64,000 nucleotides of DNA. Source: Falsirhodobacter sp051195255 (GTDB lineage: Bacteria; Pseudomonadota; Alphaproteobacteria; Rhodobacterales; Rhodobacteraceae). The translations under genes were made by a program, and so were the position numbers. This document shows positions 16,343 through 25,442 of this stretch, piece by piece; position 1 is the first letter of the stretch; every line of letters starts with the position of its first letter. The notes under the pieces are model-generated. The model searched no databases and was not told the origin of the DNA. It saw nothing but the letters and a program-made list of their open reading frames with translations. Where the stretch lies: the NCBI RefSeq assembly GCF_051195255.1, contig NZ_JBNJLK010000001.1:614745-678744 (forward strand), in the 5' to 3' direction.

Positions 16343-16378
16343 GCTCCTATGGTATGACCTCGTCACAGGCATAGGAGC
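16343..16378 (+). promoter_or_regulatory. Leader hairpin covering the metF ribosome binding site
   Basis: GCTCCTATG (16343-16351) pairs perfectly with CATAGGAGC (16370-16378). The loop has a smaller stem, TGAC with GTCA. The AGGAG of metF lies within the 3' arm, five bases before the start codon, so the folded leader would block translation. This fold is seen in the sequence; regulation is inferred. It fits no riboswitch class I can recall. Confidence 0.5.
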
Positions 16379-16382
16379 GCGC

Positions 16383-17240
16383 ATGGCCCCCCGGATCTCG
16401 TTCGAATTCTTCCCCCCCAAGACGCTGGATGCGTCGTTCCGGTTGTGGGAAACCGTGCGCATGCTGGCCCCGCTGGAGCCGGGCTTCTGTTCCGTTACCT
16501 ATGGTGCGGGCGGCACCACCCGCCAGCTGACGCATGAGGCGGTGACGACGATCGGCCGCAACTTCGGCCTGAACGTCGCGGCGCACCTGACCTGCGTGGA
16601 CGCCACGCGCACCGAAACGCTGGAAATCGCGAACACCTATGCCGACGCCGGCGTGACCGAGATCGTGGCCCTGCGCGGCGACGCCCCGAAAGGGGTGGAA
16701 CGCTTCACGCCCCATCCCGAAGGCTTTGCGGATTCGGTGGAACTGGTAAAGGCGCTGGCCGCCACCGGCCGCTTCCAAATCCGCGTGGGCGCCTATCCCG
16801 AACCTCACCCCGAAGCAGGGCATCCCGGCGCGGATGTCGAATGGCTGAAGCGCAAGATCGACGCGGGCGCGAACAGCGCCATCACCCAGTTCTTCTTCGA
16901 AGCCGACACCTTCCTGCGCTTCCGCGACGCCTGTGCAAAAGCTGGCATCACCGCGCCCATCCTGCCCGGCATCCTGCCGATCGAGAATTTCGAAGGCGTC
17001 CGCCGCTTCGCCCTGCGCTGCGGCCAGACCGTTCCCGATTGGCTTTCCGCACGTTTCGAATCGACGGAAAAGGACCGGCACGAGGCGCTGGCCATCCGGC
17101 TGTGCTACGAACTCTGCACCCGCCTTGTGGATGAAGGTGTGGAGGATCTGCATTTCTACACCCTCAACCGCCCGCATCTGAGCCGCGACGTCTGCCTGGC
17201 GCTGGGCCTGCGCAGCACGAACGAACGGGACGTGGCCTAG
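16383..17240 (+). CDS. metF: Methylenetetrahydrofolate reductase
   Basis: MetF reduces 5,10-methylene-THF to 5-methyl-THF with FAD, supplying the methyl group for methionine. The 285-residue TIM barrel opens with ISFEFFPPKT, has CSVTYGAGGTTR near residue 41, HLTCVDATR, ALRGDAPKG near 100, and ITQFFFEAD near 165. The ATG at 16383 was chosen for the conserved N-terminus and its AGGAG. A hairpin covers that ribosome binding site. It faces addA tail to tail. Confidence 0.95.
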   Translation: MAPRISFEFFPPKTLDASFRLWETVRMLAPLEPGFCSVTYGAGGTTRQLTHEAVTTIGRNFGLNVAAHLTCVDATRTETLEIANTYADAGVTEIVALRGDAPKGVERFTPHPEGFADSVELVKALAATGRFQIRVGAYPEPHPEAGHPGADVEWLKRKIDAGANSAITQFFFEADTFLRFRDACAKAGITAPILPGILPIENFEGVRRFALRCGQTVPDWLSARFESTEKDRHEALAIRLCYELCTRLVDEGVEDLHFYTLNRPHLSRDVCLALGLRSTNERDVA

Positions 17241-17243
17241 GCC

Positions 17244-20200
17244 TCAGTCCCGCCTGTTCAGCGCCGCCTGCACCAGATCCGGCGGCAGGTCCATCAGCGT
17301 CGCGTTGCGGGTCCACAGGATCGCCGTGCGGATCGGAAGGTCCGGCCAGATCTGCGCCAGCGCGTGAGCATAGGCGCCCATCTGGCGCAGGATCCCTTCC
17401 GGCACCTGATCCGGCGTTGCGGGCACCGTCATGTTCGACTTGAAGTCGATGGCCAGCACATGGTCGGGCGCCACGATCAGCCGGTCGATGGTGCCATACA
17501 GACGCTCCCCATGCAGATCGGCGGTCACCGGCACTTCGGCCAGTGTTTCGGGCGCGAACAGCGCGGGATGCGTGGCCAGAACGGCGCGAGCCTCGGCCAG
17601 AAGGGTTTCATCGGGCACCCGTTGAAGCGCGCGGTCCGGCGCGGTCGGCAGATGTTCCAGCAGCAGGTGCAACTGCGTGCCGCGCGCCTTGGCGGCCTCT
17701 TCCTCAAGCCCCTCGCCGGCCAAGGCCTTGACCCCGCCAAGGTTCGACGGCGACAGCAGCTTCGGCAGCGCGGGGGGATCGCCCGCGTGCCGCCACGTCC
17801 AGTCGGGCAGCGCCACCCGGTCTGGCACCGCCTCGGCCGCTGCGGGGGCGGGATCGGGCCAGACCCCATCCTCCAGCCGCAGCCCGCGGTCATGTTCCAC
17901 GGCGCCGGCGCGCTTCATGCCTTGGCGGATCAGGTTGTACCAGTTGTCATCCTGATCCACCTTCCCCGCCGCCGCCGCGATCAGCCAGCACTGGGCCCGG
18001 GTCAGCGCCACATACAGCAGCCGCAGCGACTCCGCTTCGCGCGCGGCCTTGCGGGCGGCCAGCGCCTCGGCCATGACGGCGGGCGCCTCGGCCTGCGCCA
18101 CCTTCCACAGCGTGCCGCCTTCCACGGCGACCAGTTCTTCGCGGTCTTGTGGGCGATGATCGGCGATGTCGGGCAGGATCACGATCGGCGCTTCCAGCCC
18201 CTTCGCGCCATGCACCGTCATCACGCGGATCATGCGGCCCGCGCTGTCCATGCGGCGCTTCACCTCCACCTCGTCCGTGGTCAGCCAGGACAGGAAGCCG
18301 GTCAGGCTGGGCACGTCCGTCTGTTCATAGGCCAGCGCCTGCGACAGCAGCTCGTCGATGCCATCCTCCGCCTCGGCCCCCAGACGCGCCAGAAGGCGGC
18401 GACGGCCGTCATGGCGGGTCAGCACCCGCTCGATCAGGTCATAGGGGCGCAGGAAGTCCGAATTGTTGCGCAGGTCGCGCAGGATGCGCGTCGTCTCGCC
18501 CTCCACATGGCGCAGCGCGGCCCAAAGGTAACCTTCGCGCGGCTGGGCCAGACGGTACAGCTCATCCTCGCTCCACCCGAACAGGGGGGAGCGCAGGATG
18601 GCGGCCAGCGACAGGTCATCCTCGGGGGTGGAGAGGAAGGACAAAAGCGCCGTCAGGTCGCGCACGGCCAGTTCGGCGCCCAGCTTCAGCCGGTCGGCCC
18701 CGGCAATGGGCAGGCCCGCCACCTTGCAGGCGCGGATCAGCGGGTTGAACACGCCGCCCCGCCCGCGCACCAGGATCAGGAAGTCGCCGGCATGGCAGGG
18801 CCGGAAGCCGCGCCCGTCGGGGATCTGCACGCCGGTGCGGATCATCTCTCCGATGCGGTCCGCGATCCGGGTCGCCAGCCGCGCGTGGTGATGCTCGTCG
18901 GAAATCAGGTCGACGGGGCTGGACCAGTCTTCGTCCTCCGGCGTTTCCGACGGCTCCACCACCGGCCACAACTCGGCCCGGCCCGGCATGTCGCGGAAGG
19001 CGATGTGGCGCATGGCTCCGCCCAGCGCCTCGGGCGGGGTGTCGTCGAAGGTGCGGTCCACCAGCCGCAGGATCGTGGCCGAGGATCGGAACGAATGTTC
19101 CAACTGCAGGTCCTGAAGGCCAAGCTGCGCCTCGGCGAGGCGGGAGGCGAAATGCCCCTTCATCCGGTCGAAGGCGGCCACGTCCGCGCCTTGGAAGGAA
19201 TAGATCGACTGCTTCTTGTCACCGACCACGAAGATGGTGCGTTCCACGTCCCGCGCCCCTTGGCCCGAGGCGAATTCCTGCGCCAGCAACTCGATCACGC
19301 GCCATTGTTCGGGGGAAGTGTCCTGCGCCTCGTCCACAAGGATGTGGTCGATGCCGCCGTCCAGCCGGAACAGCACCCATTGCGCCACCGACGGGTCGGT
19401 CAGCAGGTGCACGGTGCGGCGGATCAGGTCGTCGAAGTCCAGCCAGCCGCGGGCGGCCTTGCGCTTGTCGTATTCCGGCAGGAACACCGCGGCGAAATCG
19501 TGCAGCGCCACGCTGCGCTGGGCCGCGCGCAAGGCAAGGCGCTTCGGCCGCGCGTCTTCCACCCGGCGCATCAGGTCTTCCAGCCGGTCCAGAAGGGGGC
19601 CAAGGGCGGCACGGGTGGCCTTGGTCGGGAAGCTGCCGATCTTGGCGGTGAACGGCTCCTTCGCGCCGGCGCCGGTCAGCAGGACGTCTTCCAGCGTGGC
19701 CAGCCCGTCCATGTCCGGAAGCACGCGCAGGCGGGGCGCGTTCTTCGCGTCCGTCGCACTGCCCGTTGTCAGGATGTCGGCCACCTGCGCCAGCCAGTCG
19801 GCCTCACCCCCCAGGAACACGCGGGACAGGATGGCGTCAGGCGTGTCGTCGTCGTCCAGCCCGCAGGCGGCCCGGATCTGCGCCGCGGGCAGGGCGGGCA
19901 CCAGCCCGTCGCGCTGGCTGGCCATCTGGGCCGACAGGTCCGCGAAATCCGCGCCGGTGAAGGCGCGCGCCAGCGTGGCAACGGCGTCGGGGGCCAGACG
20001 GTCGGCCATCTCCTCGATGATGTCGTCGCGCAGAAGGGCGGCCGCGCGGTCGTCCATCTCGGTGAAGCTGGGGGACACGCCCGCCTCCAGCGGGAACCGC
20101 CGCAAAAGCGTCGCGCAGAACGAGTGGATGGTCTGGATGCGCAAACCGCCCGGCGTCTCGATCGCGCGGGCGAACAGGCGGCGGGCCTTGGCCAGCGTGT

Positions 20201-20492
20201 CGGGTGCCAGCGCGCCCACGCCCAGCTGCGACAGCGCCTCGGTCAGGGCGGCGTCTTCCAGCATCGCCCATTCGCCAAGGCGACGGAACAGGCGGTTCTG
20301 CATCTCGGTCGCGGCGGCCTTGGTGTAGGTCAGGCACAGGATGCGCTGGGGGGACACGTCGGCCAGCAGCAGCCGCGCCACGCGGTCGGTCAGCACCCGC
20401 GTCTTGCCCGATCCGGCATTGGCCGACAGCCAGGTGGAAGCGTCGGGCCGCGCGGCGGTCACCTGGCGAAGGGTGGCGTCGTCCATGTTCAT
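17244..20492 (-). CDS. addA: Double-strand break repair helicase AddA
   Basis: AddA is the UvrD-like helicase-nuclease subunit of AddAB, which resects DNA ends for recombination in alphaproteobacteria. The 1082-residue product has Walker A ANAGSGKT at residues 24-31, ILCLTYTKAAATEM, the Walker B region HILVDEAQDTSPEQW, VVGDKKQSIYSFQGA and a C-terminal RecB-like nuclease with VLAIDFKSN. The ATG at 20492 overlaps the addB stop by four bases (ATGA). The frame stays open for more than 370 codons upstream inside addB; that part is a shadow. Confidence 0.95.
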   Translation of the reverse strand: MNMDDATLRQVTAARPDASTWLSANAGSGKTRVLTDRVARLLLADVSPQRILCLTYTKAAATEMQNRLFRRLGEWAMLEDAALTEALSQLGVGALAPDTLAKARRLFARAIETPGGLRIQTIHSFCATLLRRFPLEAGVSPSFTEMDDRAAALLRDDIIEEMADRLAPDAVATLARAFTGADFADLSAQMASQRDGLVPALPAAQIRAACGLDDDDTPDAILSRVFLGGEADWLAQVADILTTGSATDAKNAPRLRVLPDMDGLATLEDVLLTGAGAKEPFTAKIGSFPTKATRAALGPLLDRLEDLMRRVEDARPKRLALRAAQRSVALHDFAAVFLPEYDKRKAARGWLDFDDLIRRTVHLLTDPSVAQWVLFRLDGGIDHILVDEAQDTSPEQWRVIELLAQEFASGQGARDVERTIFVVGDKKQSIYSFQGADVAAFDRMKGHFASRLAEAQLGLQDLQLEHSFRSSATILRLVDRTFDDTPPEALGGAMRHIAFRDMPGRAELWPVVEPSETPEDEDWSSPVDLISDEHHHARLATRIADRIGEMIRTGVQIPDGRGFRPCHAGDFLILVRGRGGVFNPLIRACKVAGLPIAGADRLKLGAELAVRDLTALLSFLSTPEDDLSLAAILRSPLFGWSEDELYRLAQPREGYLWAALRHVEGETTRILRDLRNNSDFLRPYDLIERVLTRHDGRRRLLARLGAEAEDGIDELLSQALAYEQTDVPSLTGFLSWLTTDEVEVKRRMDSAGRMIRVMTVHGAKGLEAPIVILPDIADHRPQDREELVAVEGGTLWKVAQAEAPAVMAEALAARKAAREAESLRLLYVALTRAQCWLIAAAAGKVDQDDNWYNLIRQGMKRAGAVEHDRGLRLEDGVWPDPAPAAAEAVPDRVALPDWTWRHAGDPPALPKLLSPSNLGGVKALAGEGLEEEAAKARGTQLHLLLEHLPTAPDRALQRVPDETLLAEARAVLATHPALFAPETLAEVPVTADLHGERLYGTIDRLIVAPDHVLAIDFKSNMTVPATPDQVPEGILRQMGAYAHALAQIWPDLPIRTAILWTRNATLMDLPPDLVQAALNRRD

Positions 20493-23374
20493 CCCACGTC
20501 CTCCGGATGCGACGGGTCCTGCATCTCCCACTCTCCAAACCGGGCAAGGTGATCGTAATCCCCTTCCATCCGGTCCTCGAACACGGCGCGGCGGGCGGCA
20601 TAGCCCTGCGCCCGGTTCCCGTATTGCCCGATCAGGGCGTGCAGCTGTTCCCAGACCTTGCCCAGAAGCTCCTCCGTGATTTCGGTCGCTTCGATCTTCG
20701 GACGGGGGCCAAGGCCAATATAGCTGACACGGCGGACGGGCGTCGGGCCCAGCGCCTTGAAGCCCCCGCGTTCGGCCATGGCGGCTTCCAGCAACAGCTG
20801 CTTTTCGAACGCGGCCTGCTGCTTTTGCGTGGGCGGCGTGCCGGTCTTGTAATCGACGATGTGCAGCGTACCGTCCAGCAGGCGGTCGATCCGGTCGGGC
20901 CGGGCCGTCAGGCGGAAGTCCAGCGGATCGACCTGAACGCCGCCCGAATCCTCCAACCAGACGGGTTCTGCCTCGGACGCGGTTTCCAGCGCGATGAAGA
21001 AGTCCGCCGCGCGCTCCAGCCGGGCCAGCCACAGGGCACGGGCGGCGGGCCAAGGCACATCCTCGGCCAGAACCTGCGCGGCGGTGGCCAGCAGGCGGGC
21101 GTGGGTGGGCGTGCCGCCCTCGCGGATGAAGGTTTCCAGGATGCGGTGCAGAACGGACCCCCGCAGACGCGCGTCCGGTGTCTGGCGCAGGGGGTCCAGC
21201 GGCTTTAGGCGCAGGATGTTGCGGGCGTAGATCGCGTACGGGTCGCGGATTAGCGTGCGGATGCCCGTCACGGCCAGCTGCTTCGGGCGCGCTTCCAGTG
21301 GCGGGCGGGGCGCGGGGCGGCGGGCCAGCGGCACGGGCGCATCGGGCGCTTCCAGTTGCGCCGCCATCTCCAGCCAAATGCGGCCCTTGGCGCGCATGCA
21401 GTCCAGCGCTTCGGGCCCCTGTTGCGCGGGAAGGCCCGCCATCAGGTTCTGCAACCGGTTCAGCCAGCGCGACGGCACGGTTTCCGCCTCTGCGTCCCGG
21501 GTCGCTCGGGACAGGATCACCTCGGGCAGGGCGATCGCCTGCTGGTAATCGTGCGAGGACAGGCCGATCTGCCGTTCGGGCAGCAAAAGGCCCGCCTGCA
21601 GCCGCATCTGCCGGTTCAGCCACGGATCGGGATCGGGCAGGGCGGGCCAGATCCCGTCGTTCAGCCCGCCAAGGATGACGAGGTCGGCGCCCTGCACCCG
21701 CGCTTCCAGCGTGCCCCAGATCATGATGCCGGGATGGGCGGTGACGGTTTCCCGCACCTCGCCGCGCGACAGGACGGAATCGAACAGGTCGGCGTAATCG
21801 ACGGTGGTCATGTCGCCGCCATGCTCCGCCTCGGCCTGAAGATCACCGATGATGGACAAGGCGGCCTCGCCCGCCGCGCCGGACCAGAGGTCGCCAGCCC
21901 CTGTGGCCCCCGGCCCTGCGGCCAGCTGCGCGGCCACGGTCAGGTGATGGTCCAGATGCGCTGCCAGATGGCGCGTGCCCACAGGCTCCAACGCCGCCAG
22001 CGTGGCGCCGATCCACGCGGCCCAGTCGGCCACCCCATCCGCGGGCCGGGCCGAGGCCCAGGCGGTCAGGTCGGCGGGCGTGGGGAAGGGCGGGCCATTG
22101 CGGCGCAGGTGCAGTTCCAGATCCCGTGTCCAGCGCAGGTGGTTGCCCCGGTCCGCACCCGTGGCTGTCAGCGGGTGCTTCAGCAGCGTCAGCAGCGCCT
22201 CGGGCGTCAGGCGGCGGCCCATCAGGTGGCCGATGTGGCGGAACAGGCGGCCGGCGGCGGTCTGCTGCAACGGCTCGCCCGCGGAATCGTCCGGCACGAT
22301 GCCCCACCGGTCCAGCGCCGCCGCGACCCGCCGCGTCAGCCCCCGGTCGGGGGAGATCAGGGCCGCGCGTTTTCCGTCCTCGGCCGCCTGCCGCAGGATC
22401 AGGGCGATGGCCTGCGCCTCCACCCGCGGGCGGGGCGCCTCGATCAGCGTCAGGTCCTGGGTGGCGGCGCGCAGGTCGCCCAAATCCTTGCCCTCGGCCA
22501 GCCACTGGTCGGTCACGGGCGCCGGGCGCAGGGACAGGGAGATCAGGCGGTTGCGGTCGGGCGATACTGGAACGTCGTCCGTCCAGTCCGTCACATCCGC
22601 GGGCGTCAGGTCCAGATCGCGCATCAGGCGGTGGAAGCGGTACTGGGGATGATCCTCGGCCGTCAGCGCGTCCGACAGGGTGTCCCACACCGGCAAGGGC
22701 AGATCGCGGTCAAAGCCCGGCAGCACCAGCGCCCCCTGATCCAGCCGTGCCACCGCGTGCATGAACAGCGCCGTCGCGCCGCGTGATCCGGTGGAGCCTG
22801 CGACGATCACCGGCCCCGGCGGGTTCGCCTGCCAGCGCGCGGCGAGCGCCACGGCGGCCAGCCGCCCGCGCCGGTCGGCATCGGGCCGCCCGGCAAAGAT
22901 CGGCGCCACGATGGACAGGAAGCTTTGCGTCCGCGCCCAGTGCGCCGAATGGTGCGACACGTCGATGTTCGCGATGGCTTCGGGCGTCACGTCCTCCTGC
23001 CCCATCTCTCCCAGCAGGGTGGCGAGGCTGTCGGCCAGGTCATAGGTGGCCGCGCGGGGGGCCAGATCGGGCTGCGCCTGCAGCAATGCCGCGATCAGGC
23101 GCGACAGTTCCAGCCGCAGGCGAAGGGGGGGAACCGCTTCCGGCAGGTCGGGCACCAGCTTTGCCAGATCGCCCAGAAGGTGGATGCGCGGCAGAAGGCG
23201 CGCGCCGCGGGCCGTCAGGATCTCCACCACCCGGCGGCGCATCCGGGCGGTGTTCAGGAACAGCTGGACACGGGCCATCGCCTCGGGTGGCTGGCCGTCC
23301 ATGCGGTGCAGAAGGCCGCGCACCAGCGCGGAGGGAAAATCGACGCCCAGCGGGACGGCGGACACTTCACCCAT
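20489..23374 (-). CDS. addB: Double-strand break repair protein AddB
   Basis: AddB is the second subunit of AddAB. The 961-residue product has a helicase-like body and a C-terminal nuclease domain with LHIVDYKTGTPP near residue 840. In the position of the Walker A motif is IVAGSTGSRGAT near 190, the altered form typical of alphaproteobacterial AddB, which does not look like a working ATP site. LEARVQGADLVILGGLNDG near 555 is another family block. It overlaps addA by four bases and the upstream nucleotidyltransferase gene by eight. Confidence 0.93.
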   Translation of the reverse strand: MGEVSAVPLGVDFPSALVRGLLHRMDGQPPEAMARVQLFLNTARMRRRVVEILTARGARLLPRIHLLGDLAKLVPDLPEAVPPLRLRLELSRLIAALLQAQPDLAPRAATYDLADSLATLLGEMGQEDVTPEAIANIDVSHHSAHWARTQSFLSIVAPIFAGRPDADRRGRLAAVALAARWQANPPGPVIVAGSTGSRGATALFMHAVARLDQGALVLPGFDRDLPLPVWDTLSDALTAEDHPQYRFHRLMRDLDLTPADVTDWTDDVPVSPDRNRLISLSLRPAPVTDQWLAEGKDLGDLRAATQDLTLIEAPRPRVEAQAIALILRQAAEDGKRAALISPDRGLTRRVAAALDRWGIVPDDSAGEPLQQTAAGRLFRHIGHLMGRRLTPEALLTLLKHPLTATGADRGNHLRWTRDLELHLRRNGPPFPTPADLTAWASARPADGVADWAAWIGATLAALEPVGTRHLAAHLDHHLTVAAQLAAGPGATGAGDLWSGAAGEAALSIIGDLQAEAEHGGDMTTVDYADLFDSVLSRGEVRETVTAHPGIMIWGTLEARVQGADLVILGGLNDGIWPALPDPDPWLNRQMRLQAGLLLPERQIGLSSHDYQQAIALPEVILSRATRDAEAETVPSRWLNRLQNLMAGLPAQQGPEALDCMRAKGRIWLEMAAQLEAPDAPVPLARRPAPRPPLEARPKQLAVTGIRTLIRDPYAIYARNILRLKPLDPLRQTPDARLRGSVLHRILETFIREGGTPTHARLLATAAQVLAEDVPWPAARALWLARLERAADFFIALETASEAEPVWLEDSGGVQVDPLDFRLTARPDRIDRLLDGTLHIVDYKTGTPPTQKQQAAFEKQLLLEAAMAERGGFKALGPTPVRRVSYIGLGPRPKIEATEITEELLGKVWEQLHALIGQYGNRAQGYAARRAVFEDRMEGDYDHLARFGEWEMQDPSHPEDVG

Positions 23375-24020
23375 GCAGCAGCGCCTCCGCCAAGGGAATG
23401 CTTTCGGGACGGCCCACGTCGCACCAGCCGCCTTTGTGGATCACGCCGTGCAGACGTCCCTCGGCGATCATCCGGTCCCACAGGACGTTCAGGGAGAACT
23501 TCTGATCGGGAATGCGGGCCAGACCGTCCGTCTTCAGGATCTGCGCGCCCAGATACGCATGATCGCCGCCGCGCGTCAGCACGGGGCCTGCGTTGAAATC
23601 ACCGGTGCCACGATAGCCGGTGGCCTGCGCGGCGGGCAGCAGCAGCAGCAGGGCGTCCATGCGGTCAGGTTCCCAAACACTCCACAGTTGGGTCAGAGGG
23701 TTTTCGCCGGTCCAGACCGCGTCGGTGTTCAGGGTCATCACGGTGTCCGCATCCAGATGGGGCAGGGCCGTGCGCAGGCCGCCGCCGGTTTCCAGCAAGT
23801 CCGGTTCATGGCTGACGATGACGTCGGGCGGCAGAACAAGACGGTTGGCCAGATAATGCGTATTGGCCACGATCCGAGGGACGCCCGCGTCGCGCGCGAT
23901 GGCCAGCGCGTGGTCGATCAGCGGGCGACCCGCGACCGGGATCATGGGTTTGGGACGATCGGCGGTCAGGGCGCCCATGCGGGTGCCTAGGCCCGCGGCA
24001 AACAGCATCAGGGGCGGCAT
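23367..24020 (-). CDS. murU: Nucleotidyltransferase, MurU-like (N-acetylmuramate-1-phosphate uridylyltransferase)
   Basis: The 217-residue product is a sugar-phosphate nucleotidyltransferase: FAAGLGTRMGALTADRPKPM at residues 7-26 with the GxGTRM loop and catalytic lysine, and VMTLNTDAVWTGEN near 96 with the metal-binding aspartate. In Pseudomonas, MurU makes UDP-MurNAc from MurNAc-1-phosphate, after the kinase AmgK, in peptidoglycan recycling. Here the kinase-like gene lies directly upstream with a 13-base overlap, which supports the same pathway. The exact substrate is inferred from this pairing. Confidence 0.8.
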   Translation of the reverse strand: MPPLMLFAAGLGTRMGALTADRPKPMIPVAGRPLIDHALAIARDAGVPRIVANTHYLANRLVLPPDVIVSHEPDLLETGGGLRTALPHLDADTVMTLNTDAVWTGENPLTQLWSVWEPDRMDALLLLLPAAQATGYRGTGDFNAGPVLTRGGDHAYLGAQILKTDGLARIPDQKFSLNVLWDRMIAEGRLHGVIHKGGWCDVGRPESIPLAEALLHG

Positions 24021-25399
24021 CGGGCGATCCTGTCCAAAATGTCAGGGGTGGGGGCGGGCAGATCCAAGGGAAACCCGGCCAGCGCCGGATGGGCCATGTT
24101 GCGTCGAAGATGGGCCCAGACGCGCGGGATCAGCGGCAGATAGGCTGGTTTTCCCATCACGGCCAGTCGCGCGAAGATGCCGAGGATGCGCAGGTTGCGC
24201 TGGGCGCCCAGCACGGCGTACTGCGCGCGGAAGGCCTCGGACGGATCGAACCGCCGGATCATCGCCTCCTCGGTCGCGAGGGACACGTCGCGGCGCGCGT
24301 CCTGCAACAGCGACACGAGGTCATAGCCCGGCTGCCCCATCTGCCCCAGCTGGAAGTCCAGAAGCCCGACCCGCGCCACCCCGTCGCGTTCGGGCAGCCA
24401 CAGCAGGTTTTCCGCATGGTAATCGCGCAGGATCAGGACACGGGGGCCGTCGGCATGGGCGGTCAGCGCTTCAGTCAGGGCCCTGATGGTGGCGGTGGCA
24501 TTTCCCGTTGCCCCGGCACATTGGCCATACCAGTCGAAGGCGGGCTGCACCGCGTCGGCCCACTCCCCTGCGGGGAGATTGAGCAAACCTTGGGGCGCAG
24601 GGGCATCCTGAAGCCGGATCAGGACGTCTGTGGCCGCAGAATAAAGCTCGGCCTCACGCTCCGGCGCCCGGGTCAGGATGCGGGCGTAGAGGTCGTCACC
24701 CAGATCCTCCAGCAGCAGGAAACCCTGCGGCAGGTTTTGCGCCAGAACCCTCGGCGCCGACAGGCCAAGGCCCGTCAGGTGCTGTCCGATGGCCACGAAA
24801 TCCGCCGGATCGTCGCCGCTGCGGGGTGGCGCGTCCATCAGGACCGCTTGCCCCTTCGTCCCCGACAACCGTTGATAGCTACGGGCCGAGGCGTCGCCGG
24901 CCAAGGGCGTGTGCTTGGCATCACTCCATCCTGCCGCGACCAGCATATGTTTGGCCTGCTGCTGGCGCAGGCGGGCGATCAGGGCGGGCGGGCCGTCCAG
25001 ACGGGCAAGCCGACCCTCTCCCTCCACCTCAAGCGTAACGCGCAGGGCGTCGGAGGAGGCCAGATTGCCCAGACGGTCGGGCCACTCGATCAGGCAGATC
25101 GCCTCGGCCATCGCGGCGTCCAGACCAAGTTCGCTCACCTCGTCCGGGTGGGACAGGCGGTAAAGGTCGGCGTGCCAGATTTCCGGAGCCCCTTCATACG
25201 TCTGCACCAGCGTAAAGGTGGGCGAGGGGATGTCGTGCTCCCCCGTGCGCGCATGGATCAGGGCGCGCGACAGATGCGTCTTGCCGGCGCCGATGCCGCC
25301 GGACAGCAGCACGGTGTCGCCGGCACCCAGAATGGCGGCAAGGTCGGTGCCAAGGCGGGCCGTGGCATCTTCGTCGGCAAGGGGAAGCAGCAGCGTCAT
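24008..25399 (-). CDS. Fusion of tRNA t6A-synthesis ATPase TsaE and AmgK-like sugar kinase
   Basis: The first 150 residues are TsaE: LLSGGIGAGKTHLSRALIHA near 32-51 (Walker A), SPTFTLVQTY, WHADLYRLSHPDE near 75, and LIEWPDRLG. TsaE drives threonylcarbamoylation of tRNA A37. Residues about 155-463 are an aminoglycoside-phosphotransferase fold with FLLLEDLGDD, LILRDYHAENLLW near 340 (catalytic Asp) and GLLDFQLGQMG near 365 (metal Asp). This part resembles AmgK, which phosphorylates N-acetylmuramate. Such fusions are known in this bacterial group. I chose the ATG at 25399, as the longer open frame is not TsaE-like. Its overlap with murU suggests peptidoglycan recycling. Confidence 0.88.
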   Translation of the reverse strand: MTLLLPLADEDATARLGTDLAAILGAGDTVLLSGGIGAGKTHLSRALIHARTGEHDIPSPTFTLVQTYEGAPEIWHADLYRLSHPDEVSELGLDAAMAEAICLIEWPDRLGNLASSDALRVTLEVEGEGRLARLDGPPALIARLRQQQAKHMLVAAGWSDAKHTPLAGDASARSYQRLSGTKGQAVLMDAPPRSGDDPADFVAIGQHLTGLGLSAPRVLAQNLPQGFLLLEDLGDDLYARILTRAPEREAELYSAATDVLIRLQDAPAPQGLLNLPAGEWADAVQPAFDWYGQCAGATGNATATIRALTEALTAHADGPRVLILRDYHAENLLWLPERDGVARVGLLDFQLGQMGQPGYDLVSLLQDARRDVSLATEEAMIRRFDPSEAFRAQYAVLGAQRNLRILGIFARLAVMGKPAYLPLIPRVWAHLRRNMAHPALAGFPLDLPAPTPDILDRIARCRP

Positions 25400-25442
25400 C
25401 ACGCGTGAAAATGACGGCGCGCACCGTCCGGCGCAAGGGGGA

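Noticed and set aside
16290..16382. SAM-type or folate-type riboswitch before metF
   Set aside because: The leader folds, but the conserved cores of SAM-I, SAM-II and THF riboswitches are not seen, so it is listed only as an unnamed hairpin.
17364..20552. A 1062-codon open frame on the plus strand opposite addA
   Set aside because: It lies antisense to a well-supported gene, shows no domain and is low-complexity (His, Gln, Arg, Gly). It is a by-product of high GC at third positions.
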